Shown one piece after another: positions 8,772 through 16,027 of a DNA stretch of 64,000 nucleotides. This DNA is from Bacillota bacterium (GTDB lineage Bacteria; Bacillota; Clostridia; Oscillospirales; Ruminococcaceae). The DNA lies in contig JAEZRC010000003.1 in NCBI GenBank assembly GCA_023440965.1, positions 186,001-250,000 of the forward strand, read 5' to 3'. Within the stretch, counting starts at the first letter, position 1, and every line of letters begins with the position of its first letter. The notes under the pieces are model-generated. The model saw only the letters and a list, made by a program, of their open reading frames with translations. It was not told where the DNA came from and searched no databases. Made by a program: the position numbers and the translations under genes.

Positions 8772-11467
8772 TGAATATCTTGAATAAAGTTACGCTGAAA
8801 ATTCTCGGCAAGAACAAAACGAGAACAGCTGTCACTATCATTGGTATTATTTTATCAGCAGCAATGATTACAGCTGTTACAACAGGTGTTACAAGCTTCC
8901 AGAAGCTTTTTATAGATATTGAAATTGAGCAGAGTGGTGACTGGTATGGCAGAGCCGTGTCAGTAGACAGCAACAAGCTTGATTTTGTCAAAAATGACAA
9001 GCACGTTAAGGATTACGCATATCTTTCTGACGTGGGTTATTCAAAGCTTGAAAACAGCCAGAATGAGCAAAAACCATATTTATATATTGCTGGTATGTCA
9101 AAAAATTTCAAGGATGTTATTCCTGTAAACATTACAAATGGCAGAATGCCTAAGAATGCAGACGAAATAATAATTCCTGAAAGTGTTTATGCAAACGCCG
9201 GCGTAAAGTATAGATTAAACGACAAGCTTACACTTTCTGTTGGTGAAAGACAGTTGAGCGGAATAAAACTTATACAAAAGAATGAGTATTTACCTGACGA
9301 GGAGAAGTTTGTTGAAAAAGAAACAAAAACCTATACAGTAGTTGGCTTTTATGAAAGATCATCATTTGAACCATTTGAAGCAGCAGGATATACTGTATTG
9401 ACCTTAGAAGATAAGGGCAACTTCACAAACTGTGATATCTTTATCAAAACTGATAATGCAAAGGGCATTTATGATTATATGAAGTTAAACTTTAAAGGAT
9501 CAAACCTTGAGTATAACAAAGGCTTGCTTCGTGCAATGCTTTCATCAAATGAAGAAATGCTATATAAAATGCTTTATTCCGTTGCTGCTGTATTAATATT
9601 AATCATCGTATTTGGTTCAATTTCATTGATTTACAACGCATTTTCAATGTCAGTAAGTGAGAGAACAAAACAGATAGGACTCTTATCGTCAATTGGTGCA
9701 ACAAAAAAACAGCTCACAAAGAGTGTTCTATTTGAAGCATTATTTTTAAGCGGTATAGGTATCCCTGTTGGTATTCTTTCAGGAATGAGCGGGCTTGCAG
9801 TAACCTTCAAGCTCACGCAAGGACTTTTAAAGAATCTTGCCAACGGCAATACTGTTGTAAAGCTTTCATTGTCAGTCACATGGGTAGCAATAGCTGCGGC
9901 AGCTGGAATAGGACTTATCACTGTATTAATTTCGGCATTTCTTCCAGCAAGACGAGCCACAAAAATGTCAGCTATTGAAGCAATCAGACAATCAAATGAT
10001 ATTAAAATAAAAGGCAAAAAAGTAAAAACCTCAAAGCTAACATACAAGCTCTTCGGTTTTGAGGGAATGATAGCAAGCAAGAACTTTAAGAGAAACAGAA
10101 GAAAGTATCGTGCAACTGTTATCTCTCTTTTCATGAGTGTTGTTTTGTTCATTTCAGCTTCAAGCTTTTCATCATATCTTAAAAAGACAACAGATATGTT
10201 CTTTGATGATGTTGACTATGATATAAGTTATAATATTATTGATGAAAAATTAGACATAAATGATATATACAAACCGCTTTCTTCAGTAAATGGAGTTACA
10301 CAAAGTGGTTATGCAAAAGAATTTTATAATGAAGCAATGATTCCTGAAAAATATATCAGCGATAAAACAATGAAGGTTCTAAACAACCCAGATACCAGTG
10401 TTTTCTCATCAGAGGCAGATGATAGCTACAGAGTGCCTGTAAGTTATAGCTTTATTGATGATAATAGCTTTAAGAAATATCTTGAAGAGAATAATCTTAG
10501 CGCTGATGAATTTATGAATGTTAATAATCCAAAGGCAGTTGCTATAGATTTTTATAAAGTGATGTTGAAAACAACCAGCGGAAATGGAAAACGGTACGGC
10601 CTTAATATTCTTAAAAAAGATACAAGTGAATTCAATATATTAGAAATAAAGAGTATTAAAGGATATTTCTATTCAGGCTCCGAGAAAGGTTCTGATGGCA
10701 AGACAACATTTATCTTTAAAAATGAAAAAAATGAAGATGATGTGAAAAAACTTTCAATAGAAGAGGCAACCATTGAGCAAAAGCTTAATATTGGCTATGT
10801 TACAAGTAAGAAATCATTAACAATTAATAATATGTATGGAAATTCAATAATTCTTGTATACCCATATAGTGCATATAATAAAGTTATGTCAGCAAATGTT
10901 CAAATCAATAGTAATTTTATGCAGACAGCCTGCTATTTTAAGGTTAATAATCATAAAAAGGCTGCTACTGAAATGGTCGAGGTGCTTAATCAAAAAGGAC
11001 TAACTACTTCAGAGCTTAATGATTACGCTGGAGTTCTCGAATCAAACAGATCAATGATTATGCTTATCAATATCTTCTCATATGGGTTTATTGCATTGAT
11101 TTCGTTAATTGCAATGGCAAATGTGTTTAATACAATATCAACAAATATAGGACTTCGCAGGCGTGAATTTGCTATGCTTAAATCTGTTGGAATGACAAAG
11201 CGCGGCTTTAACAGAATGATGAACTTTGAATGCTTGCTTTATGGAATAAAAGGGATAATATATGGTTTGCCAGTATCTTTCGGGATTACTTATCTTATGT
11301 ATAAGTCGGTATCTCAGGGTTGGAATGCAACATATTATGTTCCGTGGCAGAGCATTGTAATAGCAGTAGCAAGCGTGTTTGCAGTAGTATTTGCAACAAT
11401 GCTTTATTCAATGAGAAAGATTAAAAAGGATAATCCAATTGACGCATTAAAGAACGAAAATCTATAA
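8771..11467 (+). CDS. ABC transporter permease with two FtsX domains
   Basis: An 898-residue membrane protein arranged as two repeats. Each starts with a membrane helix (near 18-38 and 445-465), carries a large extracytoplasmic domain, and ends in an FtsX domain with three helices (about 270-405 and 765-890). The FtsX signature TKQIGLLSSIGATKKQL recurs as RREFAMLKSVGMTKRGF. Transporters of this build belong to the antimicrobial-peptide resistance and lipoprotein-handling group. It overlaps the ATPase stop codon by one base and ends at a strong terminator. Control by the upstream two-component pair is inferred. Confidence 0.92.
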   Translation: MNILNKVTLKILGKNKTRTAVTIIGIILSAAMITAVTTGVTSFQKLFIDIEIEQSGDWYGRAVSVDSNKLDFVKNDKHVKDYAYLSDVGYSKLENSQNEQKPYLYIAGMSKNFKDVIPVNITNGRMPKNADEIIIPESVYANAGVKYRLNDKLTLSVGERQLSGIKLIQKNEYLPDEEKFVEKETKTYTVVGFYERSSFEPFEAAGYTVLTLEDKGNFTNCDIFIKTDNAKGIYDYMKLNFKGSNLEYNKGLLRAMLSSNEEMLYKMLYSVAAVLILIIVFGSISLIYNAFSMSVSERTKQIGLLSSIGATKKQLTKSVLFEALFLSGIGIPVGILSGMSGLAVTFKLTQGLLKNLANGNTVVKLSLSVTWVAIAAAAGIGLITVLISAFLPARRATKMSAIEAIRQSNDIKIKGKKVKTSKLTYKLFGFEGMIASKNFKRNRRKYRATVISLFMSVVLFISASSFSSYLKKTTDMFFDDVDYDISYNIIDEKLDINDIYKPLSSVNGVTQSGYAKEFYNEAMIPEKYISDKTMKVLNNPDTSVFSSEADDSYRVPVSYSFIDDNSFKKYLEENNLSADEFMNVNNPKAVAIDFYKVMLKTTSGNGKRYGLNILKKDTSEFNILEIKSIKGYFYSGSEKGSDGKTTFIFKNEKNEDDVKKLSIEEATIEQKLNIGYVTSKKSLTINNMYGNSIILVYPYSAYNKVMSANVQINSNFMQTACYFKVNNHKKAATEMVEVLNQKGLTTSELNDYAGVLESNRSMIMLINIFSYGFIALISLIAMANVFNTISTNIGLRRREFAMLKSVGMTKRGFNRMMNFECLLYGIKGIIYGLPVSFGITYLMYKSVSQGWNATYYVPWQSIVIAVASVFAVVFATMLYSMRKIKKDNPIDALKNENL

Positions 11468-11473
11468 TTTAAA

Positions 11474-11506
11474 AAACCCCGCAGATAATATTTCTGTGGG
11501 GTTTAT
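11474..11506 (+). terminator. Intrinsic terminator after the ABC permease
   Basis: AAACCCCGCAGA (11474-11485) pairs with TCTGTGGGGTTT (11493-11504), one G-T wobble, loop TAATATT. AT-rich sequence follows. Confidence 0.88.
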
Positions 11507-11588
11507 TCTTTAAAAGAGCTATAAAATTAAGCACTTGAATTGCGTTTGAGGGAGTTTTATTTTATATGTCAATATAATATAGTTAATG

Positions 11589-11617
11589 TTGAAATTATAG
11601 GAATATTGTGGTAATAT
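11589..11617 (+). promoter_or_regulatory. Probable sigma-A promoter for the DUF3788 gene
   Basis: TTGAAA (11589-11594), 17-base spacer, TAATAT (11612-11617), 68 bases before the start codon. The matches are good but not perfect. Confidence 0.5.
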
Positions 11618-11684
11618 GTAGTTAAGCAAAACGGTTAGTATATATCATTTTGAAAATGTGCCAAAAACGTATGGAGGAGATTTT

Positions 11685-12113
11685 ATGTCACTTGGATTTT
11701 TCTGCGACAAAAGCCTGTTACCAACGGAAGTTGAGGTTAATGATACTTTAGGTGAAACACAAGCATTATGGAATAATGTGAAGTTACATATAGAAAAGTA
11801 TGGTGCAACAAAAGAAGAATGGAAGATTTACACGAAGTCGGCTGGCTGGTGCATGAAGATACTTCTGACAGATGTCAAAAATGATAGAAATATACTATTT
11901 ATGTATCCTAATGTAAATTATTTTACCTGTGTTATTGTTTTTGGTGAGAAGGCTGTTGCTGTCGCTGAAAATAGTAATATACCTCAAAGTATTATAGACA
12001 GTATTTACGAGGCAAAGGCATATAGAGAGGGACGTTCTTTCAATGTAGAAATAAAAACGCCACAGGATTATGAAGTCCTGAAGAGGCTTATAGATATTAA
12101 AATAAAGACCTGA
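11685..12113 (+). CDS. DUF3788 family protein
   Basis: A 142-residue cytoplasmic protein that matches the DUF3788 pattern: an acidic helix ending near EWKIYTKSAGWCMKILL, a short LFMYPNVNYFTCVIVFGEKAV core, and a C-terminal RSFNVEIKTPQDYEVLKRLIDIK. Function is not established for the family. I start at ATG 11685, with GGAGGAG at 11673-11679, rather than at the upstream in-frame ATG. It is a single-gene unit between its own promoter and a terminator shared with the opposing gene. Confidence 0.8.
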   Translation: MSLGFFCDKSLLPTEVEVNDTLGETQALWNNVKLHIEKYGATKEEWKIYTKSAGWCMKILLTDVKNDRNILFMYPNVNYFTCVIVFGEKAVAVAENSNIPQSIIDSIYEAKAYREGRSFNVEIKTPQDYEVLKRLIDIKIKT

Positions 12114-12131
12114 ACTAAAAGTTCAGGTCTT
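12105..12131. terminator. Bidirectional terminator between convergent genes
   Basis: A perfect 11-base stem, AAGACCTGAAC (12105-12115) with GTTCAGGTCTT (12121-12131), loop TAAAA. It overlaps the DUF3788 stop codon and lies six bases from the end of the opposing gene; the minus-strand exit is T-rich. Confidence 0.82.
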
Positions 12132-12136
12132 ATGTA

Positions 12137-12673
12137 TTAACTATTCTTCATATATTCTAAAACTAATGGCAATACTGCTTTTCCAACTTCAAAGCCTTTA
12201 TCAGCAATATTTTTTAAGATGTTTGAAATCTTCTCTTTTAGTGTTGGCTCATTACCTTTAGCAAATTCTAAATCAGTCAATTCAGCAACAAGTTTCTTTT
12301 TTTCCTCATCTGGTAAGTCTTCTTTAGGAATTGATAATATATTACTTATTGTTTGTTCTATTGTAATAGTAACTGTTGACGTTGCGGTTGCACTCAATGT
12401 ATTTTGAATAGTTATACTTTTTTGAAGTTGAAGTTTTTCAATTTCTTCTTTTCTTATTTCATTTTCTCGTTCTAAGTTGCATTTATAGTTAATAAGTTTT
12501 GCAACAAGACTATCTAAACAATCTGAAGAATCGGGATAAACATAATGTTCAATTTTAGGTATCTCTCCTTGAAACAAACCAAATATTTTATAACATAAAC
12601 TTCTTTTTTCTAGTGGACCATATGCTGCATTACATTTATCTATATACTCCTGTACAAACTCAATCTTGTCCAT
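12137..12673 (-). CDS. Helical protein of unknown function
   Basis: A 178-residue protein I do not recognise. The first 80 residues look globular. A charged segment around residues 85-100 (ENEIRKEEIEKLQLQKS) should form a coiled coil; a Ser/Thr-rich linker with TATSTVTITIEQT follows, then a helical tail ending in a hydrophobic AVLPLVLEYMKNS. I place the start at ATG 12673, where AGGAGAG is about 8 bases upstream; two in-frame ATGs lie 6 and 18 bases further up. It has its own promoter and is transcribed against DUF3788. The tail resembles helical regions of some phage-defence proteins, but not enough to claim it. Confidence 0.55.
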   Translation of the reverse strand: MDKIEFVQEYIDKCNAAYGPLEKRSLCYKIFGLFQGEIPKIEHYVYPDSSDCLDSLVAKLINYKCNLERENEIRKEEIEKLQLQKSITIQNTLSATATSTVTITIEQTISNILSIPKEDLPDEEKKKLVAELTDLEFAKGNEPTLKEKISNILKNIADKGFEVGKAVLPLVLEYMKNS

Positions 12674-12699
12674 ATACATCTCTCCTGTCATTTTTCTTT

Positions 12700-12728
12700 A
12701 TTTTACTACATAATATTTCCAAATTCAA
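12700..12728 (-). promoter_or_regulatory. Probable sigma-A promoter for the helical unknown
   Basis: Reading the minus strand: TTGAAT (12728-12723), 17-base spacer, TAAAAT (12705-12700), 27 bases upstream of the start. Confidence 0.55.
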
Positions 12729-12776
12729 TAGGATACTTTATTTTTATCTCCATAATAAATTATTTTTCGATTATTT

Positions 12777-12805
12777 TTGAAAAGGGTTGCGGGATGTGGT
12801 ATAAT
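12777..12805 (+). promoter_or_regulatory. Sigma-A promoter for azlCD
   Basis: TTGAAA (12777-12782), 17-base spacer, perfect TATAAT (12800-12805), 35 bases before the azlC start. It is divergent from the promoter at 12700-12728. Confidence 0.75.
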
Positions 12806-12839
12806 GTTTTTACATATTTTTTAAGGAGTGACTTCCCAC

Positions 12840-13547
12840 GTGTCAAACTACCTGACGTTCAAAAGAGGCTTCAAGGACGGAATACCTATCGCTCTCGGAT
12901 ATCTGTCTGTTTCCTTTGCTTTCGGTATGCTCGTAATTTCAAAGGGTTTTCCCCTTTGGTCTCCTATTGTAACATCTGCAACAAATCTCACCGGAACAGG
13001 TCAATTCGTCGGAGCTGAGCTTATGAGCAACTGCGCTGGCTTTGCTGAAATTGCCTGTACCCTTTTAATAATAAACCTGCGATATGTTCTTATGTCACTG
13101 TCATTATCGCAGAAGCTTTCCCCTGACATAACATTATTTCAGCGTTGTGTTATCGCATTCGGGAACACCGATGAAATCTATGGTGTTTCAATGCAACAAA
13201 GAAGCTTGCTTACATACAGATATATGTGCGGGATTATCTTATGCGCATATAGTGGCTGGGTTGGCGGAACTGTTATCGGATCACTTGCAAGTGATATCCT
13301 TCCTGCTTTTATACTGTCTGCACTTGGAATAGCACTTTATGCAATGTTTTTAGCAATTATTATTCCACCGGCCAGAACCTCAAAGCCAATCTGTGCAATA
13401 ATATTAATAGCAACAATAATATCATGCATTTTCAAATATACTCCTGCACTCAAAGGACTCAGCAGTGGCTGGGTAATAATCATTGCGGGAACAGTATCGT
13501 CAGGACTTATTGCATTTATTTCTCCTGTGAAGGAGGAACAGCAATGA
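12840..13547 (+). CDS. azlC: Branched-chain amino acid exporter, large subunit (AzlC family)
   Basis: A 235-residue membrane protein of the AzlC/LIV-E family, which with AzlD exports branched-chain amino acids or their analogues. The family opening is clear: FKRGFKDGIPIALGYLSVSFAFGMLVISKGF, then TNLTGTGQFVGAEL and LRYVLMSLSLSQKL, with about seven hydrophobic helices. AAGGAGTGA (12823-12831) sets the start at GTG 12840; the GTG at 12828 overlaps that ribosome site. The azlD start overlaps its stop codon. It may serve as an overflow valve for the ilv-leu operon elsewhere in the window. Confidence 0.9.
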   Translation: MSNYLTFKRGFKDGIPIALGYLSVSFAFGMLVISKGFPLWSPIVTSATNLTGTGQFVGAELMSNCAGFAEIACTLLIINLRYVLMSLSLSQKLSPDITLFQRCVIAFGNTDEIYGVSMQQRSLLTYRYMCGIILCAYSGWVGGTVIGSLASDILPAFILSALGIALYAMFLAIIIPPARTSKPICAIILIATIISCIFKYTPALKGLSSGWVIIIAGTVSSGLIAFISPVKEEQQ

Positions 13548-13861
13548 GTACAAGATATCTTGTTATTGCAATTTCTATTATGGCTGTTGTAACATACGCC
13601 ACAAGAGTTTTCCCATTGATTTTATGCAGAAGTAAAATAAAGAACAAATACATAAAAAGCTTTCTTCTCTATATGCCTTTTGGTGTACTTGCAGCAATGA
13701 TATTCCCAGGAATTCTTTTTTCAACAGCTACACTGGCATCCGCTATTGTCGGAATGTGTGTAGCACTTGTTCTTTCATATCTGAAAAAAGGGCTTCTGCC
13801 TGTTGCAGCATTCTCCTGCCTTTCAGTTTTTATTACTGAAATGATAATGAAATACTTATAA
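13544..13861 (+). CDS. azlD: Branched-chain amino acid exporter, small subunit (AzlD family)
   Basis: A 105-residue membrane protein with about four hydrophobic helices and the AzlD pattern VTYATRVFPLILCRSKIKNKYIKSFLLYMPFGVLAAMIFP. It starts at ATG 13544, overlapping the azlC stop codon as ATGA, with GAAGGAGGA upstream. It forms the two-gene exporter with AzlC and ends at a bidirectional terminator. Confidence 0.9.
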   Translation: MSTRYLVIAISIMAVVTYATRVFPLILCRSKIKNKYIKSFLLYMPFGVLAAMIFPGILFSTATLASAIVGMCVALVLSYLKKGLLPVAAFSCLSVFITEMIMKYL

Positions 13862-13863
13862 AA

Positions 13864-13898
13864 ATAAAAGCACCCCAATAATTTTAGGGTGCTTTTAT
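13864..13898. terminator. Bidirectional terminator between azlD and the opposing membrane protein
   Basis: ATAAAAGCACCC (13864-13875) pairs with GGGTGCTTTTAT (13887-13898), loop CAATAATTTTA. T runs flank it in both directions. Confidence 0.87.
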
Positions 13899-13919
13899 AT
13901 GTACTAAACAATTCTTTTG

Positions 13920-14324
13920 TTAGGCGTTTGACTTTACTCTGAAAGCTGCCACGGTATAAAGAACAGGAATAACAAATCCAACTATTGAGAATGCTTTTAT
14001 GCCACCAGATAAAATAACAGATAATAACTGTAATGCAATTATTGCAATTCCAAAGATAAAACACAATTTTGCCTTCTGTGTATTTTTGCAACTAATTATA
14101 CCAAATATACCAGAAACGAGTTCAATAACTGCGGTAATTAACCAAACAATAGCTACCTTGTTAACAGCATTTTCTACTTCTGAGCCATCAACTGAATATT
14201 TACTCAATGTATCGCTTGTTTCTTTTGCGACTGAAAACCCGGCAAGCGCCAAGAGCAGAAGAATTGCTCCAAACACTATTAGAACAATACTCATTCCTTT
14301 TAATAATCCTCTACCTTTTACCAT
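13920..14324 (-). CDS. Small four-helix membrane protein of unknown function
   Basis: A 134-residue membrane protein with four predicted helices: near 12-32, 55-75, 85-103 and 110-127. A short polar loop (KETSDTLSKYSVDGSEVENA) lies between the first two. Its size and glycine-rich helices resemble many uncharacterised Clostridia membrane proteins; I cannot name a family. GGAGGAG about 8 bases before ATG 14324 supports the start. It is monocistronic, convergent with azlD. Confidence 0.6.
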   Translation of the reverse strand: MVKGRGLLKGMSIVLIVFGAILLLLALAGFSVAKETSDTLSKYSVDGSEVENAVNKVAIVWLITAVIELVSGIFGIISCKNTQKAKLCFIFGIAIIALQLLSVILSGGIKAFSIVGFVIPVLYTVAAFRVKSNA

Positions 14325-14517
14325 AATAACTCCTCCAACATTACAAAATATAGTAATAATTAATATTACCTTATAATAATACCATATTTAGACGAAAAGT
14401 AAATATAATATTTGTTATATATCAAAAAATATATTTTTTTACCAATTTTTTTACAAAAAAACTGTCATTTTGACATATTGACTTTATCCTTATACTTTTT
14501 AATTTACTAAAAAAATA

Positions 14518-14546
14518 TTGACATAGATTTCATAATGTGATATTAT
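14518..14546 (+). promoter_or_regulatory. Promoter of the speD leader and polyamine operon
   Basis: TTGACA (14518-14523), 17-base spacer, TATTAT (14541-14546). Transcription should begin near 14553, just before the 5' arm of the leader RNA, leaving a leader of about 380 bases ahead of speD. The stretch from 14325 to 14517 is AT-rich and holds nothing else I can name apart from a weaker TTGACA at 14470-14475. Confidence 0.8.
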
Positions 14547-14557
14547 ATTTCTTAGTT

Positions 14558-14799
14558 TCAGAGTCTTTTGCAGAATTCTGCAAAGAATAAGAACACTGAC
14601 CATTCCTTTTAAGGGAATTGAGGCCATACGGACAGCCGGGTCAACTGCCGAGTGCAACACAAGTAGTGTTGCAATTATTGATTGAGTTAAAAGCTCAAAT
14701 TTTATAAGTTGGTTACTTTATAACCATGTGTAAATCCTACACACACTTGTGAAACGGTCAATAAGAGTAGTAAAAGTATTCTTGCTATATAGACTCTGA
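14558..14799 (+). ncRNA. Unassigned structured leader RNA upstream of speD (candidate riboswitch)
   Basis: A compact fold of about 240 bases closed by a perfect 9-bp helix, TCAGAGTCT (14558-14566) with AGACTCTGA (14791-14799). Inside are a hairpin TTTGCAG/CTGCAAA (14567-14584), a second long-range helix TGACC/GGTCA (14597-14601 with 14756-14760), and within that ATTCC/GGAAT, CGGACAG/CTGCCG, GCAACAC/GTGTTGC (14654-14672), TTGAG/CTCAA, GGTTA/TAACC and GTGTA/TACAC hairpins. AAGAGTA/TATTCTT follows. A second CTGCAAA (14803-14809), just outside the closing helix, could compete for the first TTTGCAG. An intrinsic terminator and then the speD ribosome site lie downstream. I recognise no known class: no cobalamin, SAM, lysine, guanidine or T-box consensus. 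A regulatory role for polyamines or SAM is inferred from position. Confidence 0.6.
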
Positions 14800-14869
14800 T
14801 ATCTGCAAAGTGAATAAATAATATGGGAACTTATTTTATTCTCATATAATGCACAATTTGTAGAAAAGG

Positions 14870-14916
14870 CTCAAGTGATGTTGTGGTTTATGCCATAATA
14901 TGACTTGAGTTTTTTT
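14870..14916 (+). terminator. Intrinsic terminator between the speD leader and speD
   Basis: CTCAAGT (14870-14876) pairs with ACTTGAG (14903-14909), with an inner TTGTGG/CCATAA helix, and seven Ts follow at once. Only 19 bases separate it from the speD start, so it must be regulated by read-through. The arm CAAGTG (14872-14877) could instead pair with CACTTG (14744-14749) of the leader. Confidence 0.82.
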
Positions 14917-14935
14917 ATGTCTTGGAGGGTGTAAA

Positions 14936-15697
14936 ATGGATAACAAGCTTAAACTTTATGGTTTCAATAACCTTACAAAATCTCTCAGTTTCAATATCTA
15001 TGATGTCTGCTATGCAAAAAGTGAACGAGAGCAGAAGGATTACATTGCTTATATCGATGAGCAATATAATAGCGAGCGTCTCACTAATATTCTGTATCAG
15101 GTAACAGATATGATTGGTGCTCATGTAATAAATGTTTCCAAACAGGATTATGACCCGCAGGGTGCAAGTGTAACCTTCCTCATTGCTGAAGAATCAATGG
15201 TTCCTGCATCAAACGAAACAGTTGTTGCACACCTTGACAAAAGCCATGTTACCGTTCACACCTATCCTGAATTCCACCCTGACAATTCTATTGCAACATT
15301 CAGAGTTGACATTGATGTTGCCACCTGTGGTGAGATTACTCCATTATCCACACTTGATTTTCTTATCGGAAGCTTTGATTCTGACATAATTACAATGGAT
15401 TATAGAGTACGAGGCTTTACCCGTGACATAAGTGGAAAGAAGCTTTTTATGGACCACAAGATTTCCTCCATTCAGGATTACATTAATCCACATACCCTCA
15501 CAAGATATGATGCTATTGATATAAATGTTTATCAATCAAATATATTTCACACAAAAATGCTTATTAATGAAGTTGATTTGCAGAACTATCTGTTTAACAC
15601 AGATGTTTATGAGCTCCCACCAAAGACAAGACTCAATATCACAAACAACCTCAGAAAAGAAATGATAGAGATTTTCTCAGGGACAAATGTGTATTAA
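14936..15697 (+). CDS. speD: S-adenosylmethionine decarboxylase proenzyme, E. coli-like class
   Basis: Makes decarboxylated SAM, the aminopropyl donor for spermidine synthase. The 253-residue proenzyme self-cleaves to form a pyruvoyl group; the site is Ser103 in [15 protein letters not shown], close to the E. coli enzyme's LDKSH. Length fits this class (about 264), not the 120-130-residue Bacillus or Thermotoga type. GGAGGG (14924-14929) precedes ATG 14936. It is the first gene of the polyamine cluster, controlled by the leader RNA and terminator described above. A 330-base non-coding gap separates it from speA. Confidence 0.94.
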   Translation: MDNKLKLYGFNNLTKSLSFNIYDVCYAKSEREQKDYIAYIDEQYNSERLTNILYQVTDMIGAHVINVSKQDYDPQGASVTFLIAEESMVPASNETVVAHLDKSHVTVHTYPEFHPDNSIATFRVDIDVATCGEITPLSTLDFLIGSFDSDIITMDYRVRGFTRDISGKKLFMDHKISSIQDYINPHTLTRYDAIDINVYQSNIFHTKMLINEVDLQNYLFNTDVYELPPKTRLNITNNLRKEMIEIFSGTNVY

Positions 15698-16027
15698 TCA
15701 AAGCCGCCGAAAATATAAACTTTGTTTAGCGATAAATGTTTATGTCATTTCTTGTCTTGATACAAGAAATGACGAAAGAAAATCAAGTCAAATTCTCAGA
15801 CAAGTTTCGCTCGAGCTCAACAACTCGAATTTGACATTCGCACTCTGACGCCGATTTTGAGTGACGGTCGCTCAATCAACCAGTAAAGTTTGTTTTTCTA
15901 TTAATAGTTTGTATGTGGTTGATTTCATGCTCCGACCTTTTACTAATTTCGAGATGTTTAAGTTGTTGTGTGCGAAGGGGTTCGGGGGCGACCGCAAATA
16001 TGAATTATTCTTTTATCGGAGGGTAAA
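15698..16027 (+). repeat. 330-base non-coding gap with several inverted repeats
   Basis: No credible gene. It holds a perfect 12-bp hairpin GTCATTTCTTGT/ACAAGAAATGAC (15744-15755 and 15762-15773) without a T tail, a perfect 9-base inverted repeat GTCAAATTC/GAATTTGAC (15787-15795 and 15827-15835), and an 8-bp hairpin TTGAGTGA/TCGCTCAA (15857-15864 and 15868-15875). The centre looks richer in G and C than its surroundings. This could be a degraded intergenic repeat, or mRNA processing or stability elements between speD and speA. The speA ribosome site CGGAGGG lies at the right end. Confidence 0.5.

Noticed and set aside
9631..10152. 173-codon minus-strand reading frame inside the ABC permease
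   Set aside because: It lies opposite the first FtsX domain of a clear gene and has no ribosome site or recognisable motif.
14725..14751. Eight-codon leader peptide in the speD leader (ATG at 14725)
   Set aside because: No ribosome site upstream, and the codons lie within the hairpin GTGTA/TACAC; a peptide-based attenuator is not supported.
14558..14799. Cobalamin riboswitch reading of the speD leader, prompted by TGTGTAAATCC near 14727
   Set aside because: The core AGGGAA...GGTG and GCCACTG boxes are missing in the required order, and the downstream genes have no link to cobalamin.
15698..16027. CRISPR array or transposon end in the speD-speA gap
   Set aside because: The repeats are unrelated hairpins, not regularly spaced identical units, and no target-site duplication or transposase is seen.
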